Both the position numbers and the translations under genes were made by a program. A stretch of DNA of 64,000 nt from Haladaptatus litoreus (GTDB taxonomy: Archaea; Halobacteriota; Halobacteria; Halobacteriales; Haladaptataceae), in NCBI RefSeq assembly GCF_900156425.1, contig NZ_FTNO01000001.1, positions 744,001 to 808,000 of the forward strand. Reading direction: 5' to 3'. Positions 16,711-24,538 of the stretch are shown here, piece by piece (position 1 is the stretch's first letter; each line of letters begins with the position of its first letter). The notes under the pieces were generated by a model that saw only the letters and a program-made list of their open reading frames with translations, searched no databases and was not told where the DNA came from.

Positions 16711-16809
16711 ATGGCTGGTGATGACGGTGGCACAAGTGGGGACGACGAAACCGACGGCAAAATCGGCTGCGAACCCGAGTGTAACGAGGGTGAGCAGTCC
16801 GGCAGATGA
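16711..16809 (+). CDS. 32-residue acidic ORF coupled to the next gene
   Basis: An ORF reading MAGDDGGTSGDDETDGK and then a C-x3-C segment (CEPEC), ending at TGA 16807-16809. Its stop overlaps the ATG (16806) of the following membrane protein gene by four bases (ATGA), the same coupling used throughout this window. An AT-rich box (aaaattaac, 16676-16684) precedes the ATG by about 30 nt, so this ORF would be first on the transcript. The acidic composition is normal for a haloarchaeal protein. It may be a small protein, perhaps metal-binding through the two Cys, or a leader peptide controlling translation of the downstream gene. No family is recognised. Confidence 0.5.
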   Translation: MAGDDGGTSGDDETDGKIGCEPECNEGEQSGR

Positions 16810-17354
16810 CGACACGCGATAGCGTGCCGACAGAGAGCGGGAGATTGACAGTCCAGAGCGGTGAACTTCGTGTTCGAAAGACGCCGCGTGGAATCGTCCG
16901 AGGCCAGTATTTCGACAACTGGAAGGGGAAAAATAGGCTCCGGAAGGGCTGGTTCATCTTCTCGAATATCTTTGCGACGATAACCCTCGGGCGAATCGTC
17001 AACGAGTGGCTCGGATTCTCCGGCGGACTGCTGTCGGTCGGATTCGTTCTCTCGGCTCTGTCCGTTCACGTCGGGCTTTGGCTTCTCAAACTGGCAAACG
17101 GACGACTCAGAGAAGGGGTTTCGATTCCACTGAGAACCATCCACAAAGTCGAACACGACAAAAGAGAACTCGAAATCGTCCACGGCGAGTTCGAAGACGT
17201 AGAAACTACGGAAATCGAATTTCCGCGCGACTCCGACGCCGAAAAGGCAATCGAACTGCTCCGCTGGAAAAGCATTCGAATCGCCGAACTCGGAAAAGGG
17301 AAAAACAATCTGCGCACCGAAATCGACCGTGAATTGGAGAGAGAAACGGCGTGA
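16806..17354 (+). CDS. Unknown two-helix membrane protein with basic, PH-like flanking regions
   Basis: A 182-residue protein. The N-terminal part (residues 1-50) is basic and strand-forming (GRLTVQSGELRVRKTPRGIV). Two membrane helices follow (about 55-75 and 78-98), then a cytoplasmic segment alternating strands and charges (IPLRTIHKVEHDKRELEIVHG). The RTIHKVE and LEIVHGE pattern recalls bacterial PH-like (YdbT/YcxB-type) membrane proteins, but this is a guess. The 4-nt overlap with the 32-codon ORF suggests translational coupling. It faces the convergent SHOCT-domain gene. Confidence 0.6.
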   Translation: MTTRDSVPTESGRLTVQSGELRVRKTPRGIVRGQYFDNWKGKNRLRKGWFIFSNIFATITLGRIVNEWLGFSGGLLSVGFVLSALSVHVGLWLLKLANGRLREGVSIPLRTIHKVEHDKRELEIVHGEFEDVETTEIEFPRDSDAEKAIELLRWKSIRIAELGKGKNNLRTEIDRELERETA

Positions 17355-17410
17355 CCGATTCGGCGAATCGGTCACGTTTCGACTTCAGTTTCAGTTTTGC
17401 TAGTTCAATT

Positions 17411-17917
17411 TCACTCCATCTCCCGAATTTGATACTCCGACCCCGTCGTCATTCCCTCGGCCTCAAGGAGCGTGTTGAGGCGTCGTTCGAACTCCGATTC
17501 GGAGATGTTTCCGAGAGCGTACTCGCGTTTTAACACCGTCATCGGGTCGGCTTCGTCCGGGTCGTCCATGGACGACTTGGACTGCCGGGAGTGCGAGGAC
17601 GATTTTCGGGGATAGTCCCGTGCTGATTCCACGTTTCCGATGAGCGAGAGGTACATGGGCCAGAGCGAGACGATAGTCAGCATGGCGGCACCGAGGCTGA
17701 GTCCCGCCATGAAAGGTGAAATGAGAAACCAAAGTGTCCAAAAACTTGTAAGAGAGAAGTATGCAACCGAGAAAAAGAGCCAACCGAGCGTTCCGGATAT
17801 TGTCGCAAGGAGGACTCTTCCGAGGGCACCGTCCGGTGTGTACTGTTCGATGAGCCGATGCCATCGGCGGGTGTTCGACTGCGAGGAGAGAGGGGAGTCC
17901 GTACGAAATTCTACCAT
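17411..17917 (-). CDS. Membrane protein with C-terminal SHOCT domain
   Basis: A 168-residue protein. Two or three membrane helices (about residues 33-100) come first, then a Ser-rich linker (SSSHSRQSKSS), then a C-terminal SHOCT motif (DPMTVLKREYALGNISESEF), a short helical module found at the ends of many membrane proteins and thought to mediate oligomerisation. ATG 17917 lies about 25 nt downstream (leftward) of an AT-rich tract (tatttaaa on the + strand at 17949-17956). The function is unknown. Confidence 0.7.
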   Translation of the reverse strand: MVEFRTDSPLSSQSNTRRWHRLIEQYTPDGALGRVLLATISGTLGWLFFSVAYFSLTSFWTLWFLISPFMAGLSLGAAMLTIVSLWPMYLSLIGNVESARDYPRKSSSHSRQSKSSMDDPDEADPMTVLKREYALGNISESEFERRLNTLLEAEGMTTGSEYQIREME

Positions 17918-17977
17918 CGTAGAACGGTATCCGTGGAGAAAATACTTATATTTAAACAGTATGCGGAAGAGCCGAAC

Positions 17978-18778
17978 TCAGTCTGTCTGCGGAATCGAGC
18001 GCGCCCCGGCGGCAAAAAACACCACGGATAGCACCGCAAGGACGGCTAGATTAATCAACCAGCCATCGAGGGGAGAAGACTGCCCGACCACCGTAATCGA
18101 CGGCGCGTCGTAGGTCAGTTCCCGCACCCCACGGGCGAAGTAGGTCAAGGGCGAGAGATTCATCACCGGCCGGAACCACTCCGGCAGAAGGTTCGGCGTG
18201 ACGAACGTGTCCGACAGGAAGAGGAGCGGAAGTGCAATCGCGTTGCTCGCTGCGATGACGCCGTCCTGCGAACTGGCAAAACTGCCGAGGAGTGCGCCGA
18301 CGCCGCAGAACAGCGCGACACCGAGCGCGACGAAGACGGCGACTGCTGGCAATGCCGTAAACGAAACGCCCGCGTTCGTCACGAGCGCCATCAGCGCGAG
18401 GATGATGAGGCCCGCCAGTCCGATGATGACGACGTTGACGAGCGTGTGGGCCAACAGCCACTCCGCCCGCGTGAGCGGCGTGGTCGCCAGCTTCTCGTAT
18501 CGGTTCGACTCGCGGTGACGGGACACCGAACTTCCGACGCGCGAGAGGGGTGTAAACAGCACGACGACGGCGAGATAGCCGGGCAGGTAGTAGGCTGGCG
18601 GTTCCGCGAAGATACCGCCGCCAGAGCCGCCATCACCGGGATTCGTCTGCACTAGCACCGCGAAGATGAGGATGAGGATAACCGGGAAGAAGAACGTGAA
18701 GAAGACGGCGGTTCGGCGGCGGAGGAACGACCGCCACGCCGCTCCCGCTTCCGCCCGCACTCGGCCAATCGAACTCAT
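17978..18778 (-). CDS. ABC-2 type transporter permease
   Basis: A 266-residue integral membrane protein with six predicted helices. It has a cytoplasmic N-terminus (GRVRAEAGAAWRSFLRRRTA), the large first loop typical of ABC-2 exporters, and the conserved region EKLATTPLTRAEWLLAH between helices two and three. Its ATG overlaps the stop of the ATPase gene by four bases (18775-18778), so the two subunits are co-translated. It is the last gene of the leftward operon ctaAB-DUF7546-ATPase-permease. The substrate is unknown; a role in heme or copper handling for cytochrome oxidase is inferred from position only. Confidence 0.85.
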   Translation of the reverse strand: MSSIGRVRAEAGAAWRSFLRRRTAVFFTFFFPVILILIFAVLVQTNPGDGGSGGGIFAEPPAYYLPGYLAVVVLFTPLSRVGSSVSRHRESNRYEKLATTPLTRAEWLLAHTLVNVVIIGLAGLIILALMALVTNAGVSFTALPAVAVFVALGVALFCGVGALLGSFASSQDGVIAASNAIALPLLFLSDTFVTPNLLPEWFRPVMNLSPLTYFARGVRELTYDAPSITVVGQSSPLDGWLINLAVLAVLSVVFFAAGARSIPQTD

Positions 18779-19755
18779 TGCTCGCCTCCTGCACTCGCGC
18801 CTGCGCCCGAATCCGTACCCGCGCCTGCACCGGCAACCGCTGGCTGTCCCGCTTTTCGAGTCATTTCAGGGCCGAGGGAGGCACCCGTCAGTCGGAGATA
18901 CACGTCCTCCAAATCGGGTTCTGTCCACGTCAGCGCCTCGTAGTCGATACCGCGGTCGTTCAGTTCCGAGACGACTTCGCCGATGTCCGCCGGAGTAACG
19001 CCGTCGAACACCAGTCCGGATTCGGTTTCTTCGACCATGAACCGCGTTTCGACGGCGGTTCGTCGGGCGTCGGTTTCGACCACGAGTCGGCTCTCGCCGC
19101 CGTGTTCCGCGACGAGCGATTCGGGCGTGCCGACGGCGACGAGGTCGCCGTCGGCCAGCAGTCCCACGCGGTCTGCGAGTCGTTCGGCTTCCGCCATGTA
19201 GTGTGTCGTCAGGAAGACGGTCGTACCGCCCTCGGCGAGATTTTCGACCAACGACCAGAGTGCACGCCGCCCGGCAGGGTCGATACCCGTCGTCGGTTCG
19301 TCTAGAAAGAGCACGTCCGGGTCGTTGACGAGCGTGGCCGCGACGCAGGCGCGTCGCTGTTGGCCGCCCGAGAGGTTCTCGTACCACGTGTCGCCTGTGT
19401 CGGACAGTCCTACGTCCGCGAGGGCCTCGTCGGGATTTCCGGCATCGTCGTACAGGCCCGCGTAGTAGCGAACGAGTTCCCGCGCGGAGAGGCGTGCTGG
19501 CGGGTCGAACGATTGAGGAAGCAGGCCGACCCGCGATTTGTCCACCTCGGTGGGTCGCCCGCCGAGGACGGAGGTACTTCCCTCGTCGGGCGTCATCGTC
19601 CCCGTCAGCGCCCGGACGAGGGTGGTTTTCCCCGCACCGTTCGGCCCGATGAGCGCGAACACTTCGCCCGCGCCGACCGAGAGCGAGACGCCGTCAAGCG
19701 CGACGGTGTCGCCGTATCGCTTGTGGAGGTTCTCGGCGACGAGTGTGTCGGTCAT
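18775..19755 (-). CDS. ABC transporter ATP-binding protein
   Basis: A 326-residue ATPase. Walker A is GPNGAGKTT (around 37-45), the signature is LSGGQQRR, Walker B is VLFLDEPTTG and the switch His sits in TTHYMAEAERL. The domain after residue 215 matches the C-terminal extension of ABC-2 exporter ATPases. The final 30 residues form a Gly/Ala-rich tail (AGAGAGTDSGAGASAGG) unusual for this family, probably disordered. It energises the permease encoded directly downstream (4-nt overlap) and is 43 nt from the DUF7546-like gene upstream. Confidence 0.9.
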   Translation of the reverse strand: MTDTLVAENLHKRYGDTVALDGVSLSVGAGEVFALIGPNGAGKTTLVRALTGTMTPDEGSTSVLGGRPTEVDKSRVGLLPQSFDPPARLSARELVRYYAGLYDDAGNPDEALADVGLSDTGDTWYENLSGGQQRRACVAATLVNDPDVLFLDEPTTGIDPAGRRALWSLVENLAEGGTTVFLTTHYMAEAERLADRVGLLADGDLVAVGTPESLVAEHGGESRLVVETDARRTAVETRFMVEETESGLVFDGVTPADIGEVVSELNDRGIDYEALTWTEPDLEDVYLRLTGASLGPEMTRKAGQPAVAGAGAGTDSGAGASAGGEQ

Positions 19756-19798
19756 GGGAGGAGGTTACGCTCGTTTGCAGGTAAGGAGTTCGATTCAG

Positions 19799-20470
19799 CT
19801 ACCGAATCGTCGGCCGCCAGTACAACAGGACGACGGTGACGACGAAGACGACGGTCGAAATGTCGTAGGAACCCGACGTGGCCATCGCGGCGAATCCTGA
19901 CCCTGCTCCGGCGATACCCGTGACGAGCGAGGCGACGACGGGCCACGTACAACTCACGCAGGAAAACAGGCCGAGGATGCCCGAAATCGCGGAGCCTGCG
20001 GCGTCCAGCACCGTCGCGTAGACGAGGTAGGCGAGGGCGAGATAGCCGACCAGTTTGAACGGCAAAATCGACAGCCGAAGCAGGTCGCCGTGATAGAGCA
20101 GAGCAGGCCCCCATCCCGGCGGAAGCCACGCGATTCGGAATCCCGTCGCGGGCATTCCGGGCATCGAGGGACTCAGGCCGAACAGGCCACCTGCGTAGCC
20201 TAAGATGAGGAAATAGCCGACTGCGACAGCAACGCCGACGGTTCTGTCGCGGTCACTGCGCGCGATTGGATTCGTCTTCCACACCGCGAACAGCGCGACG
20301 TTTATCCAGATGAACGGGTAAAGCAGGTATCGAAGTTCGCCGCTCGAATGGTTCGACGTGGCGAAGTAGAAAATGAGGGTGAACAGTTCGGCGTTCAGCA
20401 CCACGGCTCCCCACAGCAGGGTTTCGCCGCTCGGCCGGAACCGCGCGAATCGTGTGCTAATCGTACTCAT
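19799..20470 (-). CDS. Multi-pass membrane protein with CxxC motif (DUF7546-like)
   Basis: A 223-residue protein with about six or seven membrane helices. Two features stand out. A methionine-containing loop SPSMPGMPATG lies at residues 100-110. A C-x2-C motif (C171-V-S-C174) sits at the start of a membrane helix. Both could bind copper or undergo redox, though this is inference. Its ATG overlaps the ctaAB stop by four bases (20467-20470), so it is co-translated with the heme-synthesis enzyme and precedes the ABC exporter genes. I know this family only as a haloarchaeal protein of unknown function, DUF7546-like. Confidence 0.7.
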   Translation of the reverse strand: MSTISTRFARFRPSGETLLWGAVVLNAELFTLIFYFATSNHSSGELRYLLYPFIWINVALFAVWKTNPIARSDRDRTVGVAVAVGYFLILGYAGGLFGLSPSMPGMPATGFRIAWLPPGWGPALLYHGDLLRLSILPFKLVGYLALAYLVYATVLDAAGSAISGILGLFSCVSCTWPVVASLVTGIAGAGSGFAAMATSGSYDISTVVFVVTVVLLYWRPTIR

Positions 20471-21852
20471 AGGACGAGGGAATCGACGACGATGGCGACG
20501 AGGAGCGACCCGAGGTAGGCGTTCGAGGCGTGGAAGGCACGGAACGCTGCCGACTCGTCGCGTTCGTGGTGAAGCTTCACGACCGCCAGCAGGAACACCG
20601 CACCGAACGCAACCGTCGTAATCGCGTACAGCCAGCTAAGGGTCGTGACGGTGGCGAGGATTCCTGCCGAGAGGAGGGTCGCGCCCAACCACAGCAGGAT
20701 GTGTTTCCGGGTTTCGGCTTCCCCGCGGACGACGGGCATCATCGGGAAGCCGCCGCGCGCGTAGTCGTCCTTGTACGCCAGCGCGAGGTTGTAGAAGTGG
20801 GCTGGCGTCCAGAGGAAAATGACCCCTGCGAGCACCAGCGCCGGGAGGCCGACACCGTTCGTGACCGCGGCCCAGCCGATAAGTGCTGGAAGCGACCCGG
20901 CGAATCCGCCGATAACCGTGTTCTGCACCGTGTTAGGTTTGAGGAGGAGTGTGTAGACGACGCTGTAAAACACGATGGCCGTCAGGCCGAACACGGCGAC
21001 GAGCACGTTCACCGAGAGGAAGACGGCCAGCGAAGCGACCGACAGCAGAACGCCGAACGCCACCGCGTTTCGAACCGGGATTTGGGACGTTGCGGCGGGG
21101 CGGTCTGCGGTGCGGTTCATTCGCTTGTCGACGTCGCGTTCGAGGACGTGGTTGAACGTTCCGCTCGCGCCGATGGATAGGACGCCGCCCGTGAGCGTTG
21201 CGACGACGGTTCCGACTTCGAGATTCTGTCCCCCTGCGAGCGCCATTCCAGCGGAGGCGACGAGACAGAGGAGCCACATCAGTCGCGGCTTCATCAGTCG
21301 GAAGTAGGCATAGGCGGTCGCGCCGATTCCGGAAAGCGATTCCGGGGTGGGCGATCCGGTTGCGGGTTTCTGTTCGACGCCCATCTCGACCGGGCCGTCT
21401 TTCTCTTCGGGTTCGAGCGTCCACGCGAGGGCGAGGACGATGCCGGTGAAGATGGCCATTGCGACGACGAGGTGCGTCGCGGTGAGGACGCTGGTTGCTG
21501 TCGTCGTCGCGGCCAGCGCGCCCAAGCCGACCTGAACAGGGTACAGCACTGCGGCGACCGCGAGTGAAAATTGAACGCGTTTGCGCGAGTCGCGGAGCCA
21601 CGCGAACAGCGTCGTGGCGAGGAGGAGCACGCCGACGACGAGCGCGACGACGCGGTGTCCCCACGCGATTGCGAGTTTCGGGTCGTCCAACGGGACGACC
21701 CACTGGCCGTTGCAGGCGGGCCACGTCGAACAGGCGGTCGCGGCGTCGGTGAGCGACGTCGTTGCACCGACGACGACGAGCAGATAGACGCCGACTGCGG
21801 TTGCTGTCAGCGCACGTTCGAACCGGTCGGAAGAGATTCCCTGCAGTGCCAC
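20467..21852 (-). CDS. ctaB: Heme A synthase (half-size)-protoheme IX farnesyltransferase fusion
   Basis: A 461-residue fusion. Residues 1-155 resemble one half of CtaA/Cox15: four helices, the loop Cys pair ACSTWPAC (C-x5-C), and His residues in AWGHRVVA and TATHLVVA for heme ligation. A hydrophilic linker (LEPEEKDGPVEMGVEQKPAT) leads to CtaB from about 180, with a membrane UbiA fold and the prenyl-diphosphate motif NHVLERDVDKRMNRT. CtaB attaches farnesyl to heme B to make heme O; the CtaA half would oxidise it to heme A. GTG 21852 is chosen because a TATA-like box (21878-21886) is about 30 nt upstream; ATG 21921 would overlap the coxB promoter. The gene is divergent from coxB. Confidence 0.83.
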   Translation of the reverse strand: MALQGISSDRFERALTATAVGVYLLVVVGATTSLTDAATACSTWPACNGQWVVPLDDPKLAIAWGHRVVALVVGVLLLATTLFAWLRDSRKRVQFSLAVAAVLYPVQVGLGALAATTTATSVLTATHLVVAMAIFTGIVLALAWTLEPEEKDGPVEMGVEQKPATGSPTPESLSGIGATAYAYFRLMKPRLMWLLCLVASAGMALAGGQNLEVGTVVATLTGGVLSIGASGTFNHVLERDVDKRMNRTADRPAATSQIPVRNAVAFGVLLSVASLAVFLSVNVLVAVFGLTAIVFYSVVYTLLLKPNTVQNTVIGGFAGSLPALIGWAAVTNGVGLPALVLAGVIFLWTPAHFYNLALAYKDDYARGGFPMMPVVRGEAETRKHILLWLGATLLSAGILATVTTLSWLYAITTVAFGAVFLLAVVKLHHERDESAAFRAFHASNAYLGSLLVAIVVDSLVL

Positions 21853-21877
21853 CGTTGTACGACGGTTGTGTTCGCGC

Positions 21878-21886
21878 GTACTTAGA
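21878..21886 (-). promoter_or_regulatory. TATA-like box for the ctaAB operon
   Basis: tctaagtac on the minus strand, about 30 nt before GTG 21852, in the divergent control region with coxB. Confidence 0.4.
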
Positions 21887-21919
21887 CCATCCGACTTCCC
21901 ACGGCGACAAAGACAGCAC

Positions 21920-21928
21920 ATATTTATG
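21920..21928 (+). promoter_or_regulatory. TATA-like box for coxB
   Basis: atatttatg sits about 29 nt before ATG 21953, so coxB mRNA is probably leaderless. Confidence 0.55.
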
Positions 21929-21952
21929 GGCCGTTTCCTAAGTCTAGCGCAT

Positions 21953-22753
21953 ATGGATTCCAAGCGGATAGCGTTCGTCTCGGTGTTCGGCGCGGCGCTT
22001 CTTTCGGCCGCTGTAGACCCCGTGCTGGCACAGGGCTACAGTTCGACGACCGAGGAACTCATCCGGACGCTGAACACCCAGTTGCTGTATGCAGCGATTC
22101 CGATTACGGTGCTCGTCGAGGGTATCCTCATCTACACCGTATGGAAGTTCCGCAACAACGACAACCCACTCCCGACGAAGGAAAACCGTCGCCTCGAAAT
22201 CACGTGGACTGTTGCGACCGCAATCGTCCTACTGTTCGTCGGCTACGCCTCCTACGGCGTGATGGCGAACGAGTACGTCACTACCACCCCGGAGGACGCA
22301 CAGGAGATGGAAGGCAACGCAGTCGAAGTCGAAGTCGTGGCAGAGAAATACATCTGGACGTTCAACTACCAAGGTGAGAACGTCTCCACCAGCGGAACGA
22401 TGGTGATTCCGGAAGACCGCCCGGTGTATCTCAACGTCACATCCAGTGATTGGTTACACGCGCTTCACGTTCCCGAACTCGGCCTGAAACAGGACGCCAT
22501 CCCGAACCAGCACAACGTCATCAAGACGAAGGCGACGGAGACGGGCACCTACCAACTCTACTGTGCAGAGTACTGTGGCGTCGGCCACTCCAACATGCTC
22601 GGCGAAGTACAGGTCGTCTCCCAGAGCGAGTACCAGAACTGGCTCCAAGAGCAGAAACAAGAAAACAGTGGCGGCTCCGGCGGTAACAGCAGCTCCGGTG
22701 GTAACAACAGCAGTTCCGGCGGCAACGCGACCACCACGACTGCATCGGCGTAA
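21953..22753 (+). CDS. coxB: Cytochrome c oxidase subunit II (CuA)
   Basis: A 266-residue subunit. A signal-like N-terminal helix (residues 5-26) is followed by two membrane helices (about 44-64 and 84-104) and an external cupredoxin domain. The CuA ligands are all visible: H169 in DWLHALHVP, then C204, E206, C208, H212 and M215 in CAEYCGVGHSNM. It receives electrons from a blue copper protein or cytochrome and passes them to subunit I. The last 30 residues are a Gly/Ser/Asn linker with several NxS/T sequons (NSS, NAT). ATG 21953 fits the TATA spacing; the upstream frame is an artefact. Confidence 0.93.
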   Translation: MDSKRIAFVSVFGAALLSAAVDPVLAQGYSSTTEELIRTLNTQLLYAAIPITVLVEGILIYTVWKFRNNDNPLPTKENRRLEITWTVATAIVLLFVGYASYGVMANEYVTTTPEDAQEMEGNAVEVEVVAEKYIWTFNYQGENVSTSGTMVIPEDRPVYLNVTSSDWLHALHVPELGLKQDAIPNQHNVIKTKATETGTYQLYCAEYCGVGHSNMLGEVQVVSQSEYQNWLQEQKQENSGGSGGNSSSGGNNSSSGGNATTTTASA

Positions 22754-22860
22754 CTCGCTTTTTATCCATTTCCGTTTTTCGGTTCAACCGCTCGTTATCA
22801 GCGATTGCATTGCTGTTTGGAATCCGAAACGTTTCGCGTCCGCCGGAGGGTTTTGGGTGC

Positions 22861-22870
22861 ATTTTTAGTA
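22861..22870 (+). promoter_or_regulatory. TATA-like box for coxC
   Basis: atttttagta lies about 28 nt before ATG 22893, so coxC can be transcribed independently of coxB. Confidence 0.5.
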
Positions 22871-22892
22871 GTCGGCCCATAACCCTCTCAGT

Positions 22893-23756
22893 ATGACGGT
22901 AACGGACGATTCGACAGAGGAGCACGGCCATCACCTCCCGGCCGTCGAGGACTGGCCGAAAGGCTTCGGTGAGGCGTCGTGGTGGCCCTTTATCACCGCA
23001 ATCGGTGGGGCAGGGTTCTACATCGGTGCCGCGCTGTTCGTCCTCGGACACGGCGGAACCAACCTCGTCGGGCCGACGATTGGCCCGGCAGTGTTCATCG
23101 CCAGCACCGCTGTTTTCCTCGCCGGACTGTACGGCTGGGTGTATCACGCCTTCGTCAAACACTTCTGGAGCAAGGATTCACGGGAAAAAGGGGTCAACGC
23201 ACTTCGCTGGGGAATGATAGCGTTCCTCGGTTCAGAAATCGCGACGTTCAGTGCAGGGTTCGTGTATTTCTTCTTCATCCGCGCAGGGACGTGGCCCCCG
23301 GCGGGTGCTGAGCTACCGCACCTCGTCGGCGACCTCGTGCTCGTCAACACGGCACTGCTGGTGTTGAGCAGTATCACGCTCCACTGGGCGCACGTCGAAC
23401 TGCGGAAGAGCAACCGGAGTCGCTTCCTCGCAGGACTCGCCGCGACGCTCCTGCTCGGCGTCATCTTCATCGGTGGACAGGTGTACGAATACTACGTGTT
23501 CATCGTCGAAGAAGGGTTCACCTTCACGGGTGGCGTGTTCAACAGCGCGTTCTACGGCCTGACCGGCCTGCACGGGATTCACGTGACGATGGGTGCAGTC
23601 CTCATCGGAATCGTGTTCGTGCGCGCACTCTACGGACAGTACTCCGCGGAACGTCACCTGTCGGTTAGCACGGTTTCGATGTACTGGCACTTCGTGGACG
23701 TCGTCTGGATTTTCCTCGTCGTCGTGCTGTACGTCGGCGCGGAAGTTCAGCTCTAA
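22893..23756 (+). CDS. coxC: Cytochrome c oxidase subunit III
   Basis: A 287-residue protein with seven predicted helices. The subunit III hallmarks are GSEIATFSAGFVYFFFIR, the Glu/His helix TGLHGIHVTMGAVLIG, and the final helix after MYWHFVDVVWIFLVVVLY. It is part of a heme-copper terminal oxidase and stabilises proton uptake by subunit I. A His-rich N-terminus (EEHGHHLPAVEDWPKGFGEA) precedes helix one. It lies 139 nt after coxB with its own TATA box. No subunit I gene is in the window. Confidence 0.92.
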   Translation: MTVTDDSTEEHGHHLPAVEDWPKGFGEASWWPFITAIGGAGFYIGAALFVLGHGGTNLVGPTIGPAVFIASTAVFLAGLYGWVYHAFVKHFWSKDSREKGVNALRWGMIAFLGSEIATFSAGFVYFFFIRAGTWPPAGAELPHLVGDLVLVNTALLVLSSITLHWAHVELRKSNRSRFLAGLAATLLLGVIFIGGQVYEYYVFIVEEGFTFTGGVFNSAFYGLTGLHGIHVTMGAVLIGIVFVRALYGQYSAERHLSVSTVSMYWHFVDVVWIFLVVVLYVGAEVQL

Positions 23757-24173
23757 TCCGCGATTTTCCCGTTTCGTTTCGATTGGTGAGCGACAAGTTT
23801 CTTCGATTTCTGATTTCTGAACCGCAGTTCACGCGATACTGAACGACCGATTTCTAAAAACGACTACTCAAACGACAGGACGCGCGGCGAGGGCATCCGA
23901 GCCGACGGTCGGCGACGATTCCCGAGCATCCGGGGTGGAAAGGGGACGAGAAGGGTGGGTGCGCCAGCGGTCGGCGCACCCGCCCGCACGCGGTGGCGGT
24001 CATTTGTTGTCGTGATTTGCAGTCTCCAAATTGGCGTTGTTTGCAGTCTCGATAGCGAAATCACTGATACCGACACCAAAGTCAAGCAAATCACCAGAAC
24101 CGGCGAAAACCAATATCCCACCTAGAGGTCACGCTTCGCAAGATTGAAACGCGACAACGAAGAACCAACAGGC
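23757..24173. other. Intergenic region with a 13-bp hairpin; possible non-coding RNA
   Basis: A 417-nt gap between coxC and rpoL. It holds a near-perfect 13-bp hairpin (23953-23965 with 23973-23985, loop of 7 nt, one G-T pair) in a G+C-rich block, and an 11-nt direct repeat TTTGCAGTCTC at 24016-24026 and 24040-24050. There is a T-run near 23850 (gatttctaaaaacg). No coding ORF is credible. A structured RNA or the coxC terminator are the likeliest contents. Confidence 0.45.
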
Positions 24174-24458
24174 ATGGAACTGCGGGTTATCGAGAAGAGC
24201 GACACCGAACTCCAGATAGAAATCGGGGGCGAAGACCACACGTTCATGAACGTACTGAAGGGTGCGCTCCTCGAAACCGAGGGCGTCGCGGCGGCTACCT
24301 ACGACCTGAATCCCGAACAGTCCGGTGGCCAGACCGACCCGATTCTCTCGCTGAAAACCGAGGATGGCGTTGACCCACTCGACGCACTGGAAAACGGCGC
24401 ACAGAACATCAAAGACAAAGCGAGCGCCTTCCGCGATGCGTTCACCGCCGCAGCGTAA
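24174..24458 (+). CDS. rpoL: DNA-directed RNA polymerase subunit L
   Basis: A 94-residue subunit matching archaeal RpoL (homologue of eukaryotic Rpb11/Rpc19). The signature [20 protein letters not shown] lies near residues 22-41, followed by the typical [20 protein letters not shown] strand region. It dimerises with subunit D to start RNA polymerase assembly. ATG 24174 gives the canonical MELRVIEK start and drops an upstream 10-residue extension. Length is normal. It converges with hisF, 80 nt away. Confidence 0.95.
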   Translation: MELRVIEKSDTELQIEIGGEDHTFMNVLKGALLETEGVAAATYDLNPEQSGGQTDPILSLKTEDGVDPLDALENGAQNIKDKASAFRDAFTAAA

Positions 24459-24538
24459 TCGGCTGACTGTCGGCTTATCTCTGCTTTCGATTCGACGTTC
24501 GAGCGACGGCCAAATTCCGGTTCAAACCGAGGACTCGA

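Noticed and set aside
23864..24121. An 85-codon minus-strand ORF between coxC and rpoL
   Set aside because: GTG start, Arg/Pro-rich tail over the hairpin, and no promoter or family signal.
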